Assembly (NCBI RefSeq): GCF_014648515.1
Contig: NZ_BMRG01000024.1
Location: 284-45,586 of the forward strand
Source: Saccharothrix coeruleofusca
GTDB taxonomy: Bacteria; Actinomycetota; Actinomycetes; Mycobacteriales; Pseudonocardiaceae
Direction of reading: 5' to 3'
Length of the DNA: 45,303 nt
Made by a program: the position numbers and the translations under genes. Positions within the stretch are counted from its first letter, which is position 1, and each line of letters opens with the position of its first letter. The notes below the pieces were generated by a model. That model saw only the letters and a program-made list of their open reading frames with translations. It was not told where the DNA came from and did not search any database. This document shows positions 14,587 through 26,427 of the stretch, piece by piece.

Positions 14587-15300
14587 TCAGGCGGGCAGGA
14601 CGTCCACCAGCAGGCAGGTGATGTTGTCCGGGCCGCCCCGCGCGTTGGCCGCCGCGATGAGCGCCTCCACCACCTGCTCCCGGTCGCCCTCCGCCGCCAG
14701 CAGCTCGGCGATCTCCGACGGCGCGACCACGTCGCTGAGGCCGTCCGAGCAGATCAGGTACCGGTCACCGGCGAGCACGTCCTGGAAGAACAGGTCCGCG
14801 TCGTACTCGCCGCCCGCCTGCAACGCGCGCAGCAGCATCGACCGGCCGGGGTGCTCGGCGGCCTGCTCGGCGGCCATCCGGCCCTCGTCGACCATCGCCT
14901 GGACCATGGTGTGGTCCCTGGTGACCTGGCTGAGCTGCCCTTCGCGCAGCAGGTAGCAGCGCGAGTCCCCGATGTGGCACACGGCGAACCGCTCGCCGTC
15001 CCACAGCAGCGAGGTGAGCGTGGTGCCCATCCCGCGCATGTCGGGGTTCTCCTCTGCCAGGTCGGTCAGCCGGACCGCGATCTGCCTGGTCGCGCCTGCC
15101 AGCTCGGTGAGCGGGTCGTCGGCGTCCACGTCGAGGTCGGCCAGCACCGCCACGGCGATCGAGCTGGCCACCTCCCCGTACGCGTGGCCGCCCATCCCGT
15201 CCGCGACGGCGAACAGGCGCTCGCCGCAGTGCACCGAATCCTCGTTGGCCTCGCGGCGCAGTCCGGGATCGGTGCCGACGGCGTAGCGGAGCGAATACAT
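14587..15300 (-). CDS. PP2C-family protein serine/threonine phosphatase
   Basis: A 237-residue single-domain PPM phosphatase. All signature motifs are present in order: REANEDSV, FAVADGMGGHAYGE (metal-binding Asp and Gly), GMGTTLTSLL, CHIGDSRCYLL, LICSDGLSDVV and GGPDNITCLL. It is cytosolic and Mn/Mg dependent, and similar to bacterial PstP/Stp-type enzymes that reverse Ser/Thr kinase signalling, but without their membrane domain. The ATG start lacks a clear Shine-Dalgarno. There is no kinase gene nearby, so the partner kinase must be elsewhere. The stop lies one base from the end of the convergent ArsR gene. Confidence 0.95.
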   Translation of the reverse strand: MYSLRYAVGTDPGLRREANEDSVHCGERLFAVADGMGGHAYGEVASSIAVAVLADLDVDADDPLTELAGATRQIAVRLTDLAEENPDMRGMGTTLTSLLWDGERFAVCHIGDSRCYLLREGQLSQVTRDHTMVQAMVDEGRMAAEQAAEHPGRSMLLRALQAGGEYDADLFFQDVLAGDRYLICSDGLSDVVAPSEIAELLAAEGDREQVVEALIAAANARGGPDNITCLLVDVLPA

Positions 15301-15356
15301 GCCACACAGTGAATCACCCGCGCGAACAGCGGCGACGGGCGCTGTCCCCTTCGCGG

Positions 15357-16409
15357 TCAGCGCGGACGGCCGTAGAACTCGCTCAGGACGAGCATCGCGG
15401 CCCCCGCCGCGACCACATCATCACCCAGAGGTGTGATACCGACGTCGACCGGCAGCCAGTCGTCCACCGGCATCCGGGCGCGCACCGCGGCGGTGTACGC
15501 CTCCGGTTCGGACAGCACCGCGCGCCCCGCCAGCACCACGTGGTCCACGTCGAGCAGCTGCACCAGGTCCGCCACGGCCAGGCCGACCACGGCGGTGGCC
15601 CCGGCCAGGTCGCCGCGGGCGGCGGCCAGGTTGTGCACGGCCTCCACGCACCCGGTCCGCCCGCACACGCACGGCGGTCCGTCGAGCTGGATGGTGGTGT
15701 GCCCGAACTCCCCGGCGTTGGTCCGCGCGCCCCGGTAGACCTGGCCGTCGAGCAGCAGCCCGACACCCAGCCCGGTGCCGACCAGCACCAGCACCGCGTC
15801 GCGCAGCTGCTCGCCGCGCCGCCACGACTCGGCGACCACGGCGGTGTTGGTGTCCTTGTCCACGACCACGGGCAGGCCCAGCCGCCGCTCGGCCAGCGCG
15901 CGCAGCGGCACGTCGTGCCAGCCGATCAGGCCGGTGGCGTCGTGCACCACGCCGGTGCGGTGGTCCAGCGGGCCGACGAACCCGATGCCCACGCCGAGCA
16001 GCCGGTCGGCGGGCACCGGCGCGCGCATCCGGTCGACCAGCTCGGCCAGCGCCTCGACGAACGTGGGCGGGTCGAAGCCGCGCGGCAGGGGGGCCACGGC
16101 GCGGTCCACCACGTCGCCCGCCAGGTCGGCCAGCACCACCCGCAGCTCGTCGCGCTCCACCTGGGCGCCCAGCGCCAGCCCCCGGTCGGCGACCAGCCGC
16201 AGCAGGGTGCGGGGCTTGCCCACGCCGACGTTGCGGGTGCCGGACTCGACCAGCAGGCCGTCGGCGATCATCCGGTTGACGATCTTGGAGACGGCCTGGG
16301 GGGTCAGCCCGCTGCGCTCGGCCAGCTCCACCCTGGTCACCGCGCCGGACCGGGTCAGGCCCAGCACCACCGCGTCGTTGTAGCCGCGCAGGAAGCGCAA
16401 GTTCGGCAC
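15357..16409 (-). CDS. ROK family transcriptional regulator
   Basis: A 350-residue protein starting at GTG. An N-terminal winged HTH (about 8-70: DAVVLGLTRSGAVTRVELAE, RSGLTPQAVSKIVNRMIADG) is followed by a ROK kinase-like domain with VGIGFVGPLD, a phosphate-loop-like LVLVGTGLGVGLLLDG and the zinc motif CVCGRTGCVE. This is the NagC/Mlc/XylR-type layout that senses sugars or sugar phosphates and represses uptake or catabolic genes. It is divergent from the Gfo/Idh/MocA oxidoreductase gene by 54 bases, with a palindrome between, so it probably controls that operon and itself. No Shine-Dalgarno precedes the GTG, suggesting a leaderless transcript. Confidence 0.92.
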   Translation of the reverse strand: MPNLRFLRGYNDAVVLGLTRSGAVTRVELAERSGLTPQAVSKIVNRMIADGLLVESGTRNVGVGKPRTLLRLVADRGLALGAQVERDELRVVLADLAGDVVDRAVAPLPRGFDPPTFVEALAELVDRMRAPVPADRLLGVGIGFVGPLDHRTGVVHDATGLIGWHDVPLRALAERRLGLPVVVDKDTNTAVVAESWRRGEQLRDAVLVLVGTGLGVGLLLDGQVYRGARTNAGEFGHTTIQLDGPPCVCGRTGCVEAVHNLAAARGDLAGATAVVGLAVADLVQLLDVDHVVLAGRAVLSEPEAYTAAVRARMPVDDWLPVDVGITPLGDDVVAAGAAMLVLSEFYGRPR

Positions 16410-16439
16410 GTGGGCATCATCGCACGTCTAGCAATTAGT

Positions 16440-16460
16440 CAACAGTGTTGTTTTAATAAT
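16440..16460. promoter_or_regulatory. ROK operator and -10 of the oxidoreductase operon
   Basis: CAACA-G-TGTTG (16440-16450) is a perfect palindrome in an AT-rich island. It is followed at once by TTTTAATAAT (16451-16460), a good -10-like sequence only three bases from the ATG at 16464. There is no Shine-Dalgarno, so the transcript is probably leaderless, and the palindrome is placed where a ROK repressor would block it. Confidence 0.55.
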
Positions 16461-16463
16461 TCC

Positions 16464-17483
16464 ATGTCCGTCCGAACTGGAATACTGGGTTACGGTATCG
16501 CCGGGAGGGTGTTCCACGCCCCCCTCATCGAGGCGACACCGGGAATGACCGTCTCGGCCATCGTCACCACCGACCCCGACCGCCGGGCCGCCGCCGCGGC
16601 GGCCCACCCCTCGGCGCGACTGCTGTCCACCCCCGAGGAGCTGTTCGCCGCCGGGGTCGACCTGGTGGTCGTCGCGGGCCCCAACCGCACCCACGTGCCG
16701 CTCGCGCTGGCCGCCGTCGAGGCGGGCATCCCGGTCGTGGTCGACAAGCCCTTCGCCGCCACCGTCGCCGACGCGCGGCGGGTGCTCAAGGCCGCCGAGC
16801 AGCGCGGCGTGCCGGTCACGGTGTTCCAGAACCGGCGCTGGGACAGCGACTTCCTCACCGCGCGAGCGCTGCTCGCCGAAGGCGCGCTGGGCCGCGTCGC
16901 CCGGTTCGAGTCCCGGTTCGAGCGCTGGACGCCGACACCCGACGACGGCTGGCGCGAGCGCGCCGACGCCGACGAGGCGGGCGGGCTGCTCTACGACCTG
17001 GGCTCCCACCTGGTCGACCAGGCCGTGCAGCTGTTCGGCCCGGTGGCGTCGGTCTACGCCGAACTCGACCAGCGGCGGCCCGGCGCGCGGGTCGACGACG
17101 ACGTGTTCGTGGCGCTGCGGCACCACAACGGCGTGCGGTCGCACCTGTGGGCCAGCCACACCGCCGCGCACCACGGACCCCGGTTCCGCGTGCTCGGCTC
17201 CGAAGCGGCGTTCGTCAGCCAGGGCCTGGACGGGCAGGAGGGCGCGCTGGCCGCGGGCCTGCCCTTCGGCGGGCTCACCACCCCCGCCGTGCTGGGCGTG
17301 GCGGGCGGGTTCACCCCCGTGCCCGGCGTGCCGGGGGCGTACTCGGAGTTCTACCGGCTGCTGGTCGCGGCGCTGACCGAGGGCGGGCCGCTGCCGGTGG
17401 ACCCGGAGTCGGCGGTGTACGCGCTGGGGCTGATCGAGGCGGCCTTCGAGTCCGCCCGCACCGGAGAGGTGGTCGCGGTATGA
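16464..17483 (+). CDS. Gfo/Idh/MocA family NAD(P)-dependent oxidoreductase
   Basis: A 339-residue protein with ATG 16464; the longer frame upstream is antisense to the ROK gene and was rejected. The Rossmann start GILGYGIAGRVFHAPL carries GxGxxG. VVDKPFA is the conserved EKP-equivalent (D-K-P here), and NRRWDSDF with GGLLYDLGSHLVDQA is the C-terminal domain motif with the catalytic His. These enzymes oxidise or reduce sugars, inositols or related hydroxyl compounds using NAD(P). It overlaps the following HbpS-like gene by four bases (ATGA) and is divergent from the ROK regulator, so a sugar-responsive operon is likely. Confidence 0.93.
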   Translation: MSVRTGILGYGIAGRVFHAPLIEATPGMTVSAIVTTDPDRRAAAAAAHPSARLLSTPEELFAAGVDLVVVAGPNRTHVPLALAAVEAGIPVVVDKPFAATVADARRVLKAAEQRGVPVTVFQNRRWDSDFLTARALLAEGALGRVARFESRFERWTPTPDDGWRERADADEAGGLLYDLGSHLVDQAVQLFGPVASVYAELDQRRPGARVDDDVFVALRHHNGVRSHLWASHTAAHHGPRFRVLGSEAAFVSQGLDGQEGALAAGLPFGGLTTPAVLGVAGGFTPVPGVPGAYSEFYRLLVAALTEGGPLPVDPESAVYALGLIEAAFESARTGEVVAV

Positions 17484-17944
17484 GCGCGGAACTGCTGGCG
17501 GAACTGGCGGCCCAGGAGGAGCGGCTGGTGTTCACCCGCTTCGACAACGAGACCGCGCTGGCGCTCGGGCTGTTCCTGGTGGACGCGGCCCGCGCGCGGC
17601 GGCTGCCCGTGGTGGTGTCGGTGCGGCGCGGGCAGCAGCGGCTGTTCCACGCCGCGCTGCCGGGCACCTCGGCGGACAACGACGCGTGGATCGACCGCAA
17701 GAGCCGGGTGGTGGACCGGTACGGGCACAGCTCCTACCACGTCGGCACCAGCTTCCGGGTCCAGGGCAAGGAGTTCGACGCCGACTCCCGGTTGGACACC
17801 GACCTCTACGCGGCGCACGGCGGCGTGTTCCCGGTGATCGTGCGGGACGTGGGCGTGGTCGGCACGGTCGGGGTCTCCGGGCTGCCGCAGGCCGAGGACC
17901 ACGCCTTCGTGGTGGAGCAGCTGGCGGCGTTCCTCCAGCGGTGA
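17480..17944 (+). CDS. HbpS-like / UPF0303 heme-degrading domain protein
   Basis: A 154-residue protein starting at ATG 17480, overlapping the stop of the oxidoreductase (ATGA), so the two are translationally coupled. It belongs to the UPF0303/PF03928-like family: FTRFDNETALALGLFLVDAA, VVVSVRRGQQRLFHAALPGT, WIDRKSRVVDRYGHSSYHVG, and HGGVFPVIVRDVGVVGTVGV with the family's Gly-rich turn. Family members were named for heme binding or degradation, but in sugar operons they may be cofactor- or small-molecule-binding proteins. There is no signal peptide, unlike secreted HbpS. A strong hairpin follows. Confidence 0.88.
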   Translation: MSAELLAELAAQEERLVFTRFDNETALALGLFLVDAARARRLPVVVSVRRGQQRLFHAALPGTSADNDAWIDRKSRVVDRYGHSSYHVGTSFRVQGKEFDADSRLDTDLYAAHGGVFPVIVRDVGVVGTVGVSGLPQAEDHAFVVEQLAAFLQR

Positions 17945-17948
17945 GCGC

Positions 17949-17975
17949 GGGGCGCCCCCGCACCGGGGGCGCCCC
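17949..17975. terminator. bidirectional terminator hairpin
   Basis: A perfect 12-bp stem (GGGGCGCCCCCG with CGGGGGCGCCCC) and CAC loop, located between the convergent stops at 17944 and 17983. It can serve both genes. Confidence 0.8.
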
Positions 17976-17982
17976 GACGTGC

Positions 17983-19092
17983 TCAGCAGAACACCTCGTC
18001 GAGCAGCTCCCGCAGCCCTTCCACCTCACCCTCGTCGGGGCCGCTGCTGAACGACACGACCAGGCGCGTCCCGGTGTCGGCGGTGCTCAGCACCGCCGTC
18101 GAGTAGCCGAAGATGACCCCGTCGTGCCCCCACGCCGTCGTGCCGCACGACATCGGGTAGGCGGCGAAGCCCAGGCCGTACCCCTCGCTGAACGGCAGGG
18201 ACTCCATCATCTCGGCGAGCTGGGCGGGCTTGAGCAGTTCCCCGCCCAGCAGCGCGTCCGCGAACCGGTCGAGGTCGGCGGTGGTCGAGATCATCGACCC
18301 CGCCGCGCCCGCCACCGACGGGTTGAACCGGGTGATGTCCTCGACCCGTCCGTCCAGGCGCACGTAGCTGTGCGCGTGCGGGCCGGGGATGCCCGGCCGG
18401 TCACCGGGCAGGAACGTGGCGCGCAGCCCCAGCGGACGCAGCACGCGGCGCTCGACCTCGACGTCGTACGGCCTGCCGGTCACCTCCTTGATCAGCATCC
18501 CGGCCACGGCGAAGTTGGTGTTGGAGTAGTCGAACCGGGTGCCCGGCGGGAAGTTCAGCGGCTTGGCCGTGGACAGCGCGACCAGCTCCGCGGGCTCCCA
18601 GTGCTTGTAGCGGATCTTCAGCTGCTCCACCGGATCGCTCGGCAGCGATCCGGTGTAGTCGTGCAGGCCGCTGGTGTGCTGCAACAGCATCCGCACGGTG
18701 ATCCGGTCGCCGTCGGGCAGCAGTCCCGGCAGGTAGCGCCCCACCGGCGCGTCCAGCTCGACGCGGCCCTCGCCGACCAGTTGCAGCACCACGGTCGAGA
18801 CGAACGTCTTGGTGACGCTGCCGATCCGGAACCGGCCGTCCAGCGGCACCGGCCGCTCCCGCCCCCACTCGGCCACGCCGCTGCGGGCGGCGAACTGACG
18901 ATTGCCTTCGGTGATCCGAACTTGGACACCCGCCGCGCCCGTGCGGGTCATGGCGTCCAGCGCCCGCTGCACGGCGGCGCGGTCGATCCGCGCCGCCGCG
19001 TCCGCTGACGTGTCCGCCGTCGCCGTCGCCGCGCCAGTCGCGCCGAGCACTAAAGCCGTGACGACCGCCGCGGCCCATCCCCTCTTGCCCAT
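17983..19092 (-). CDS. secreted serine hydrolase, beta-lactamase / DD-peptidase fold
   Basis: A 369-residue protein. ATG 19092 was chosen because GAGGGAGG lies upstream. It has a Sec signal peptide (MGKRGW, then AAAVVTALVLGATGAATATA, cleavage near residue 27-30). The class C beta-lactamase/S12 motifs follow: SxxK in IGSVTKTFV, YxN in DYSNTNFAVAG and HxG in WGHDGVIFGYS. QHTSGLHDY is also typical. It is probably an extracellular D-alanyl-D-alanine carboxypeptidase or esterase acting on peptidoglycan or small esters; a true beta-lactamase is less likely. It is convergent with the HbpS-like gene and divergent from the chitinase gene. Confidence 0.92.
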   Translation of the reverse strand: MGKRGWAAAVVTALVLGATGAATATADTSADAAARIDRAAVQRALDAMTRTGAAGVQVRITEGNRQFAARSGVAEWGRERPVPLDGRFRIGSVTKTFVSTVVLQLVGEGRVELDAPVGRYLPGLLPDGDRITVRMLLQHTSGLHDYTGSLPSDPVEQLKIRYKHWEPAELVALSTAKPLNFPPGTRFDYSNTNFAVAGMLIKEVTGRPYDVEVERRVLRPLGLRATFLPGDRPGIPGPHAHSYVRLDGRVEDITRFNPSVAGAAGSMISTTADLDRFADALLGGELLKPAQLAEMMESLPFSEGYGLGFAAYPMSCGTTAWGHDGVIFGYSTAVLSTADTGTRLVVSFSSGPDEGEVEGLRELLDEVFC

Positions 19093-19301
19093 CGGTGTTC
19101 CCTCCCTCGGCATCGGGCCACCGAGTCTGGCCGTTCGGGGAGATCACCTCGTCCATCCCCGGTAGGGGTGAGGAATGCGACTCCCGTTTGATGCGATGCG
19201 CGAGTCGCTGTGCGTGAACACCCGACTCGCACCGCAGGGAGGGCCGAATGGCGGTCGGGAGCGCTTTCACCGGCCTGCCGTTACGCCGTTCGAGTGACAA
19301 A

Positions 19302-19317
19302 AGTGGTCTAGACCTTG
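19302..19317. promoter_or_regulatory. DasR-type site 1 upstream of chitinase
   Basis: AGTGGTCTAGACCTTG closely matches the DasR operator (consensus about ACTGGTCTAGACCAGT). DasR represses chitin and N-acetylglucosamine genes until amino-sugar phosphates appear. The site abuts the -35-like TTGACC at 19315-19320. Confidence 0.75.
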
Positions 19318-19324
19318 ACCGTGA

Positions 19325-19340
19325 ACTGGTCTGGACCAGA
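19325..19340. promoter_or_regulatory. DasR-type site 2 upstream of chitinase
   Basis: ACTGGTCTGGACCAGA, 23 bases from site 1 centre to centre, is a near-perfect DasR-type palindrome. The two sites bracket the -35 and fill the spacer of the probable promoter, matching the paired direct repeats of Streptomyces chitinase promoters. Confidence 0.8.
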
Positions 19341-19385
19341 TCTTCTCCCCACCCTGCCTCCCCTCCTCCCCTGCAAGGAGCATGG

Positions 19386-21005
<1,620 letters not shown>

Positions 21006-21018
21006 CCCCCGCAGCACC

Positions 21019-21057
21019 CGGAGGGCCCCGCGGACACGACGTCCGCGGGGCCCTCCG
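21019..21057. terminator. terminator between chitinase and carboxypeptidase genes
   Basis: A perfect 17-bp stem (21019-21035 with 21041-21057) with an ACGAC loop between convergent genes. It is followed by a 15-bp tandem duplication at 21058-21087. Confidence 0.85.
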
Positions 21058-21087
21058 CCGTTGTCAGATCAGCCGTTGTCAGATCAG
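21058..21087 (+). repeat. 15-bp tandem duplication over a stop codon
   Basis: CCGTTGTCAGATCAG occurs twice in tandem. The second unit contains the last codons and stop of the carboxypeptidase gene, and the first unit repeats them just downstream of the stop, so a duplicate LI-stop lies in the 3' flank. Confidence 0.9.
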
Positions 21088-22833
21088 CAGGCTCCACGAG
21101 TCCAGGCGGCCGGTGTCGCCCAGGTACACGTCCTGCACCCGCAGCTTCCACTCGCCGTCGCGGGCCTCGCCGGAGAGGTTGACGGTGTAGGTCGCGTCGA
21201 TGTTGTCCGTCCCGTCACCGCTGGCGGGCTTGAGCTGGTACACCGAGCCGTCCGGCGCGATCAGGTCGAGCACCAGGTCGCCCCGGTAGCTGTGCTTGAC
21301 GTGCACCTCCACCTGCGAGGAGGCCGAGGCGTTGCCCGCGCAGCCGGTCACCAGCACCGAGCTGGTCACCGCCGCGCCCCGGTCCGGGATGGCCACGTCG
21401 GTGTCGTTGACGCGCTTGTCGCACCCCGTGGGCAGCTCGGGCGCCGCGTACGGGGCGGCGGCCTTCTTGGCCGCGTACAGCAGCATCGGCTTGACCTTGG
21501 GCCAGAACGTGCTCTCCTGGCAGGAGTAGGGCGGGAAGAAACCGCCGCACGTGCCGCTGGACGGCCCGATCTCCCACACGAAGCTGGCCACGCCGAGGTC
21601 GTCGTAGACCCAGTCGTCCGTCGCGCCCGCGGCGTTGTAGAGCACCTCGCCGGGCTGCCCGTACTGCCAGCCGGAACCGGCCAGGCCCACCAGGTCCTGC
21701 GCCATCTTGCGCAGCGGCGCGTCGTTGCCCGTGCTGTACTGGGTCGTCCAGCCCCACGGGAACAGCACCAGGTTCGAGTAGCTGTGCATGGAGACCACCA
21801 CGCCGGTGGTGTCGGCGGGCGCGGCGTCGGTGACCCCGGTGCCCCGGCGGTCCCGGTACAGGCCGCGCCAGAGCCCTTGCAGCGCCTTGGTCTCCGCCTC
21901 CGAGTTGGCGCTGGGGCCCTTGTAGCTCTGGTCGCACGGGTTGCTGGAGGTGCCGTCGCCGCCCCAGTGCGAGTCGGTGTTGCGGTTGAGGTCGACGCCG
22001 AGCTGGCTGCTGGACGTGCCCGAGCAGTTGGAACCGTTGGTGCCGTTGGCGTTCTTGCGCTGGTAGCGCGGGGAGTTGCCGCCCTGCTGCACGATCTCCA
22101 CGCCGTCGGGGTTGGCGATCGGCACCACCCACACCTCGGTGCTGTCCAGCAGCGCCGTCACCTCGGCGTCGCTGCCGTAGCCCCGCGTCAGGTGGTCGAT
22201 CCACCGCCACGCCACGTCACCGGTGGTCACCTCGCGCGCGTGCAGCTGCCCCATCACGAAGAACCTCGGCTTGGGCGCGTTCGGGTCCAGCGCGCAGTCG
22301 CCGTCGTTCTTCTTCGTGATGCAGACCGCCCGCAGGTCGTGGCCGCCCGCGCCCTGGGTCTTCTTCCACGAATCGCCGTAGTCCACCACCGTCGCCAAAC
22401 CGGGGTACTGCGCGGCCACCTGGTCCAGGTGCGCCCAGTGGGCGTTGATCGTGCGGTAGCCGCCGTAGTACGTCTCGTCGATCGAGGCGGCCTTCGCCTC
22501 CCGCGCCGGGGGCTGCCACAGCGGCGGCGGCATCACCTCGTCCACGACGGCCTGGAACCCGGCCTCGCGCAGGCGCTGCCCGGTGGCCTGGTCGCCGAGC
22601 ACGAACAGGTCCTCGCCCTCGCGGTGCTCCAGCACGTCGAAACCCCGGCCGAGCAGGTCCTGGGCGGCCTGCCCGAGGGGCGCGCGGACCTGGTAGACGT
22701 AGGTCGGGCCGGGCTGGTCGGCGGGCGGGGCGGGGGCCGGGCCCGCCGTGCTCGGCACGCCACCGGCGGCGACCGCCGCGGCGGCGACACCGGCGACGAC
22801 CATGGTCACCACTGTTCGTCTGCTGGACTCCAC
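21079..22833 (-). CDS. secreted M14 zinc carboxypeptidase with C-terminal P-domain
   Basis: A 584-residue protein. The start is GTG 22833 with GAGGAAGG upstream; the longer frame covers the DUF2630 and MerR genes in antisense and was discarded. It has a signal peptide (about 1-28), then a propeptide-like region (YVYQVRAPLGQAAQDLLGRG, about 45-105). The M14 catalytic domain has zinc ligands H198, E201 (QLHAREVTTGD) and H350 (SMHSYSNLVLFPWG), and catalytic E421 (FVWEIGPS). DLNRN at 281-285 is typical. Residues about 478-584 form a proprotein-convertase P-type beta domain (RGDLVLDLIAPDGSVY), an unusual but known addition in actinobacterial secreted peptidases. It removes C-terminal residues from peptides outside the cell. 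Confidence 0.95.
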   Translation of the reverse strand: MESSRRTVVTMVVAGVAAAAVAAGGVPSTAGPAPAPPADQPGPTYVYQVRAPLGQAAQDLLGRGFDVLEHREGEDLFVLGDQATGQRLREAGFQAVVDEVMPPPLWQPPAREAKAASIDETYYGGYRTINAHWAHLDQVAAQYPGLATVVDYGDSWKKTQGAGGHDLRAVCITKKNDGDCALDPNAPKPRFFVMGQLHAREVTTGDVAWRWIDHLTRGYGSDAEVTALLDSTEVWVVPIANPDGVEIVQQGGNSPRYQRKNANGTNGSNCSGTSSSQLGVDLNRNTDSHWGGDGTSSNPCDQSYKGPSANSEAETKALQGLWRGLYRDRRGTGVTDAAPADTTGVVVSMHSYSNLVLFPWGWTTQYSTGNDAPLRKMAQDLVGLAGSGWQYGQPGEVLYNAAGATDDWVYDDLGVASFVWEIGPSSGTCGGFFPPYSCQESTFWPKVKPMLLYAAKKAAAPYAAPELPTGCDKRVNDTDVAIPDRGAAVTSSVLVTGCAGNASASSQVEVHVKHSYRGDLVLDLIAPDGSVYQLKPASGDGTDNIDATYTVNLSGEARDGEWKLRVQDVYLGDTGRLDSWSLLI

Positions 22834-22974
22834 GTGTTTTCCTTCCTCGCAGGGTGATCCGAGGATGGAGCACCCCGCCCCGCGCGCGACACCCGCCGAA
22901 CGGCCACTCGTGCGCGTGTTTTGGTCACCGTGCGCGAGGTACCCGGAGGTTGCTCCGAACGGAGGTGGAACCAC

Positions 22975-23217
22975 GTGACCGACGAAGAACTGGTCGCCCG
23001 GATCAACGAGCTGGTCGACGAGGAGCACAAGCTGGAGCGGTCCCGCACCGGCGAAGGGCTCTCCGACGACGACGCGCGGCGGCTGCGCGAACTGGAGGTG
23101 TCCCTGGACCAGACCTGGGACCTGCTGCGGCAGCGCCGCGCCCGGCGGGACGCCGGGCTGGACCCCGACGGCGCCCAGCCGCGCGACCCCGGCACCGTGG
23201 AGGGCTACCGCCAGTAG
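22975..23217 (+). CDS. DUF2630 family protein
   Basis: An 80-residue protein; GTG 22975 was chosen because GGAGGTGG lies seven bases upstream and because the family starts at this point. It is highly charged and helical: TDEELVARINELVDEEHKLE then LSDDDARRLRELEVSLDQTW and DLLRQRRARRDAG. This matches the small actinobacterial DUF2630 family, predicted to form an alpha-helical hairpin or coiled coil. Function is unknown. It is divergent from the carboxypeptidase gene and 66 bases before the MerR gene. Confidence 0.88.
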   Translation: MTDEELVARINELVDEEHKLERSRTGEGLSDDDARRLRELEVSLDQTWDLLRQRRARRDAGLDPDGAQPRDPGTVEGYRQ

Positions 23218-23283
23218 TCGCCGCGGTAGTCCTGGCGGCAGCGGCTTGACCCTGCCCCTGGGGCGCGCCCCAAGCTCTCCGGC

Positions 23284-24107
23284 GTGGAGGATGTGCGGGT
23301 GGCGGAGCTGCTGGGGACCGGCGAGTTCGCGCGCCGGTCCCGGCTGTCGCTGAAGGCGCTGCGGCTCTACGACCGCCTCGGCCTGCTGGTCCCGGCGCGG
23401 GTGGACCCCGGCAACGGGTACCGCCGGTACCGGGCCGACCAGCTGCCGGTGGCCAGGCTGGTGGCGCGGCTGCGGATGCTGGACATGCCGCTGGCCACCG
23501 TGGCGCGGATCGTGTCCGCCCCGCCCGACGAGCGCGCCGCCCTGCTCGCGGCGTACTGGGACGGCGTCGAGCAGCGGGTGGCCGCCCAGCGGACCCTGGC
23601 CGCGCACCTCCGCGTGGTGTTGTCCGGAGGGAAGGGGCTGTTGGAGATGTACGAGATCGCGCAACGATCGGTCGGCCGCCAGGTGGTGCTCACCGAGCAG
23701 CGGCACGTCACGCCCGAGCAGTTGCCGGAGTGGATCGCCGAGGCGACGGACCGGCTGGAGAAGGCGGCACGGGCGCACGGGGGCGTGGCGGGCGCGTCGT
23801 TCGTGGTCTACCACGGCGACGTCAACGAGGACAGCGACGGCCCGGCCGAGGTGTGCGTGCCGATCGAGGCGGACGAGGCGCCCGCCGACGCGGCCGCGCG
23901 GGTCGAGCCGGAGCACCGCGAGGCGTACGTGCGGCTGACCAAGGCGCAGGTGCGGTACCCGCAGATCCTGTCCGCCTACGACGCCGTGGCGGAGTGGATC
24001 AAGGCCAACGGGCACGAGATCGCCGCCGCGCCGCGCGAGGTGTACTTCGCGGGCTGGGGCGAGAACGGACCCGACGACGCGGTGTGCGACGTGGCGTTCC
24101 CCGTGCG

Positions 24108-24111
<4 letters not shown>
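23284..24111 (+). CDS. MerR family regulator with GyrI-like effector domain
   Basis: About 275 residues; GTG starts at 23284, 23293 or 23299 are possible, the last being best placed relative to GGAGG (23286-23290). The N-terminal MerR HTH (GEFARRSRLSLKALRLYDRL, GYRRYRADQLPVARLV) is followed by a dimerisation helix with MLDMPLATVARIV. A C-terminal GyrI/SOUL-like multidrug-binding domain follows (LTEQRHVTPEQLPEWIAEAT, VCVPIEADE, EVYFAGWGENGPDD), as in BmrR-type proteins. It probably senses a hydrophobic or cationic compound. Its TAG stop and that of the convergent recD2 gene share one CTAG (24108-24111). Confidence 0.9.
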
Positions 24112-26291
<2,180 letters not shown>

Positions 26292-26427
26292 CCCGCCACC
26301 CTAACCACGCCCCCCGACACCCACCCCTCCCCCCGCGAGTCGCCCCCGCACCCCCAGCCCCCGCCCACGCCCTCACCACGCCCGCCCCCGGTGTCACCCA
26401 CCTACGGGCGTGTTGGGCGTGTCGCCC

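Noticed and set aside
15309-16463. N-terminal extension of the oxidoreductase frame
   Set aside because: Antisense to the ROK gene and low complexity; the conserved Rossmann start is at ATG 16464.
17983-19092. True beta-lactamase call
   Set aside because: Motifs SxxK, YxN and HxG fit the broad S12 family; nothing specific to antibiotic-hydrolysing enzymes was seen, so the wider call was kept.
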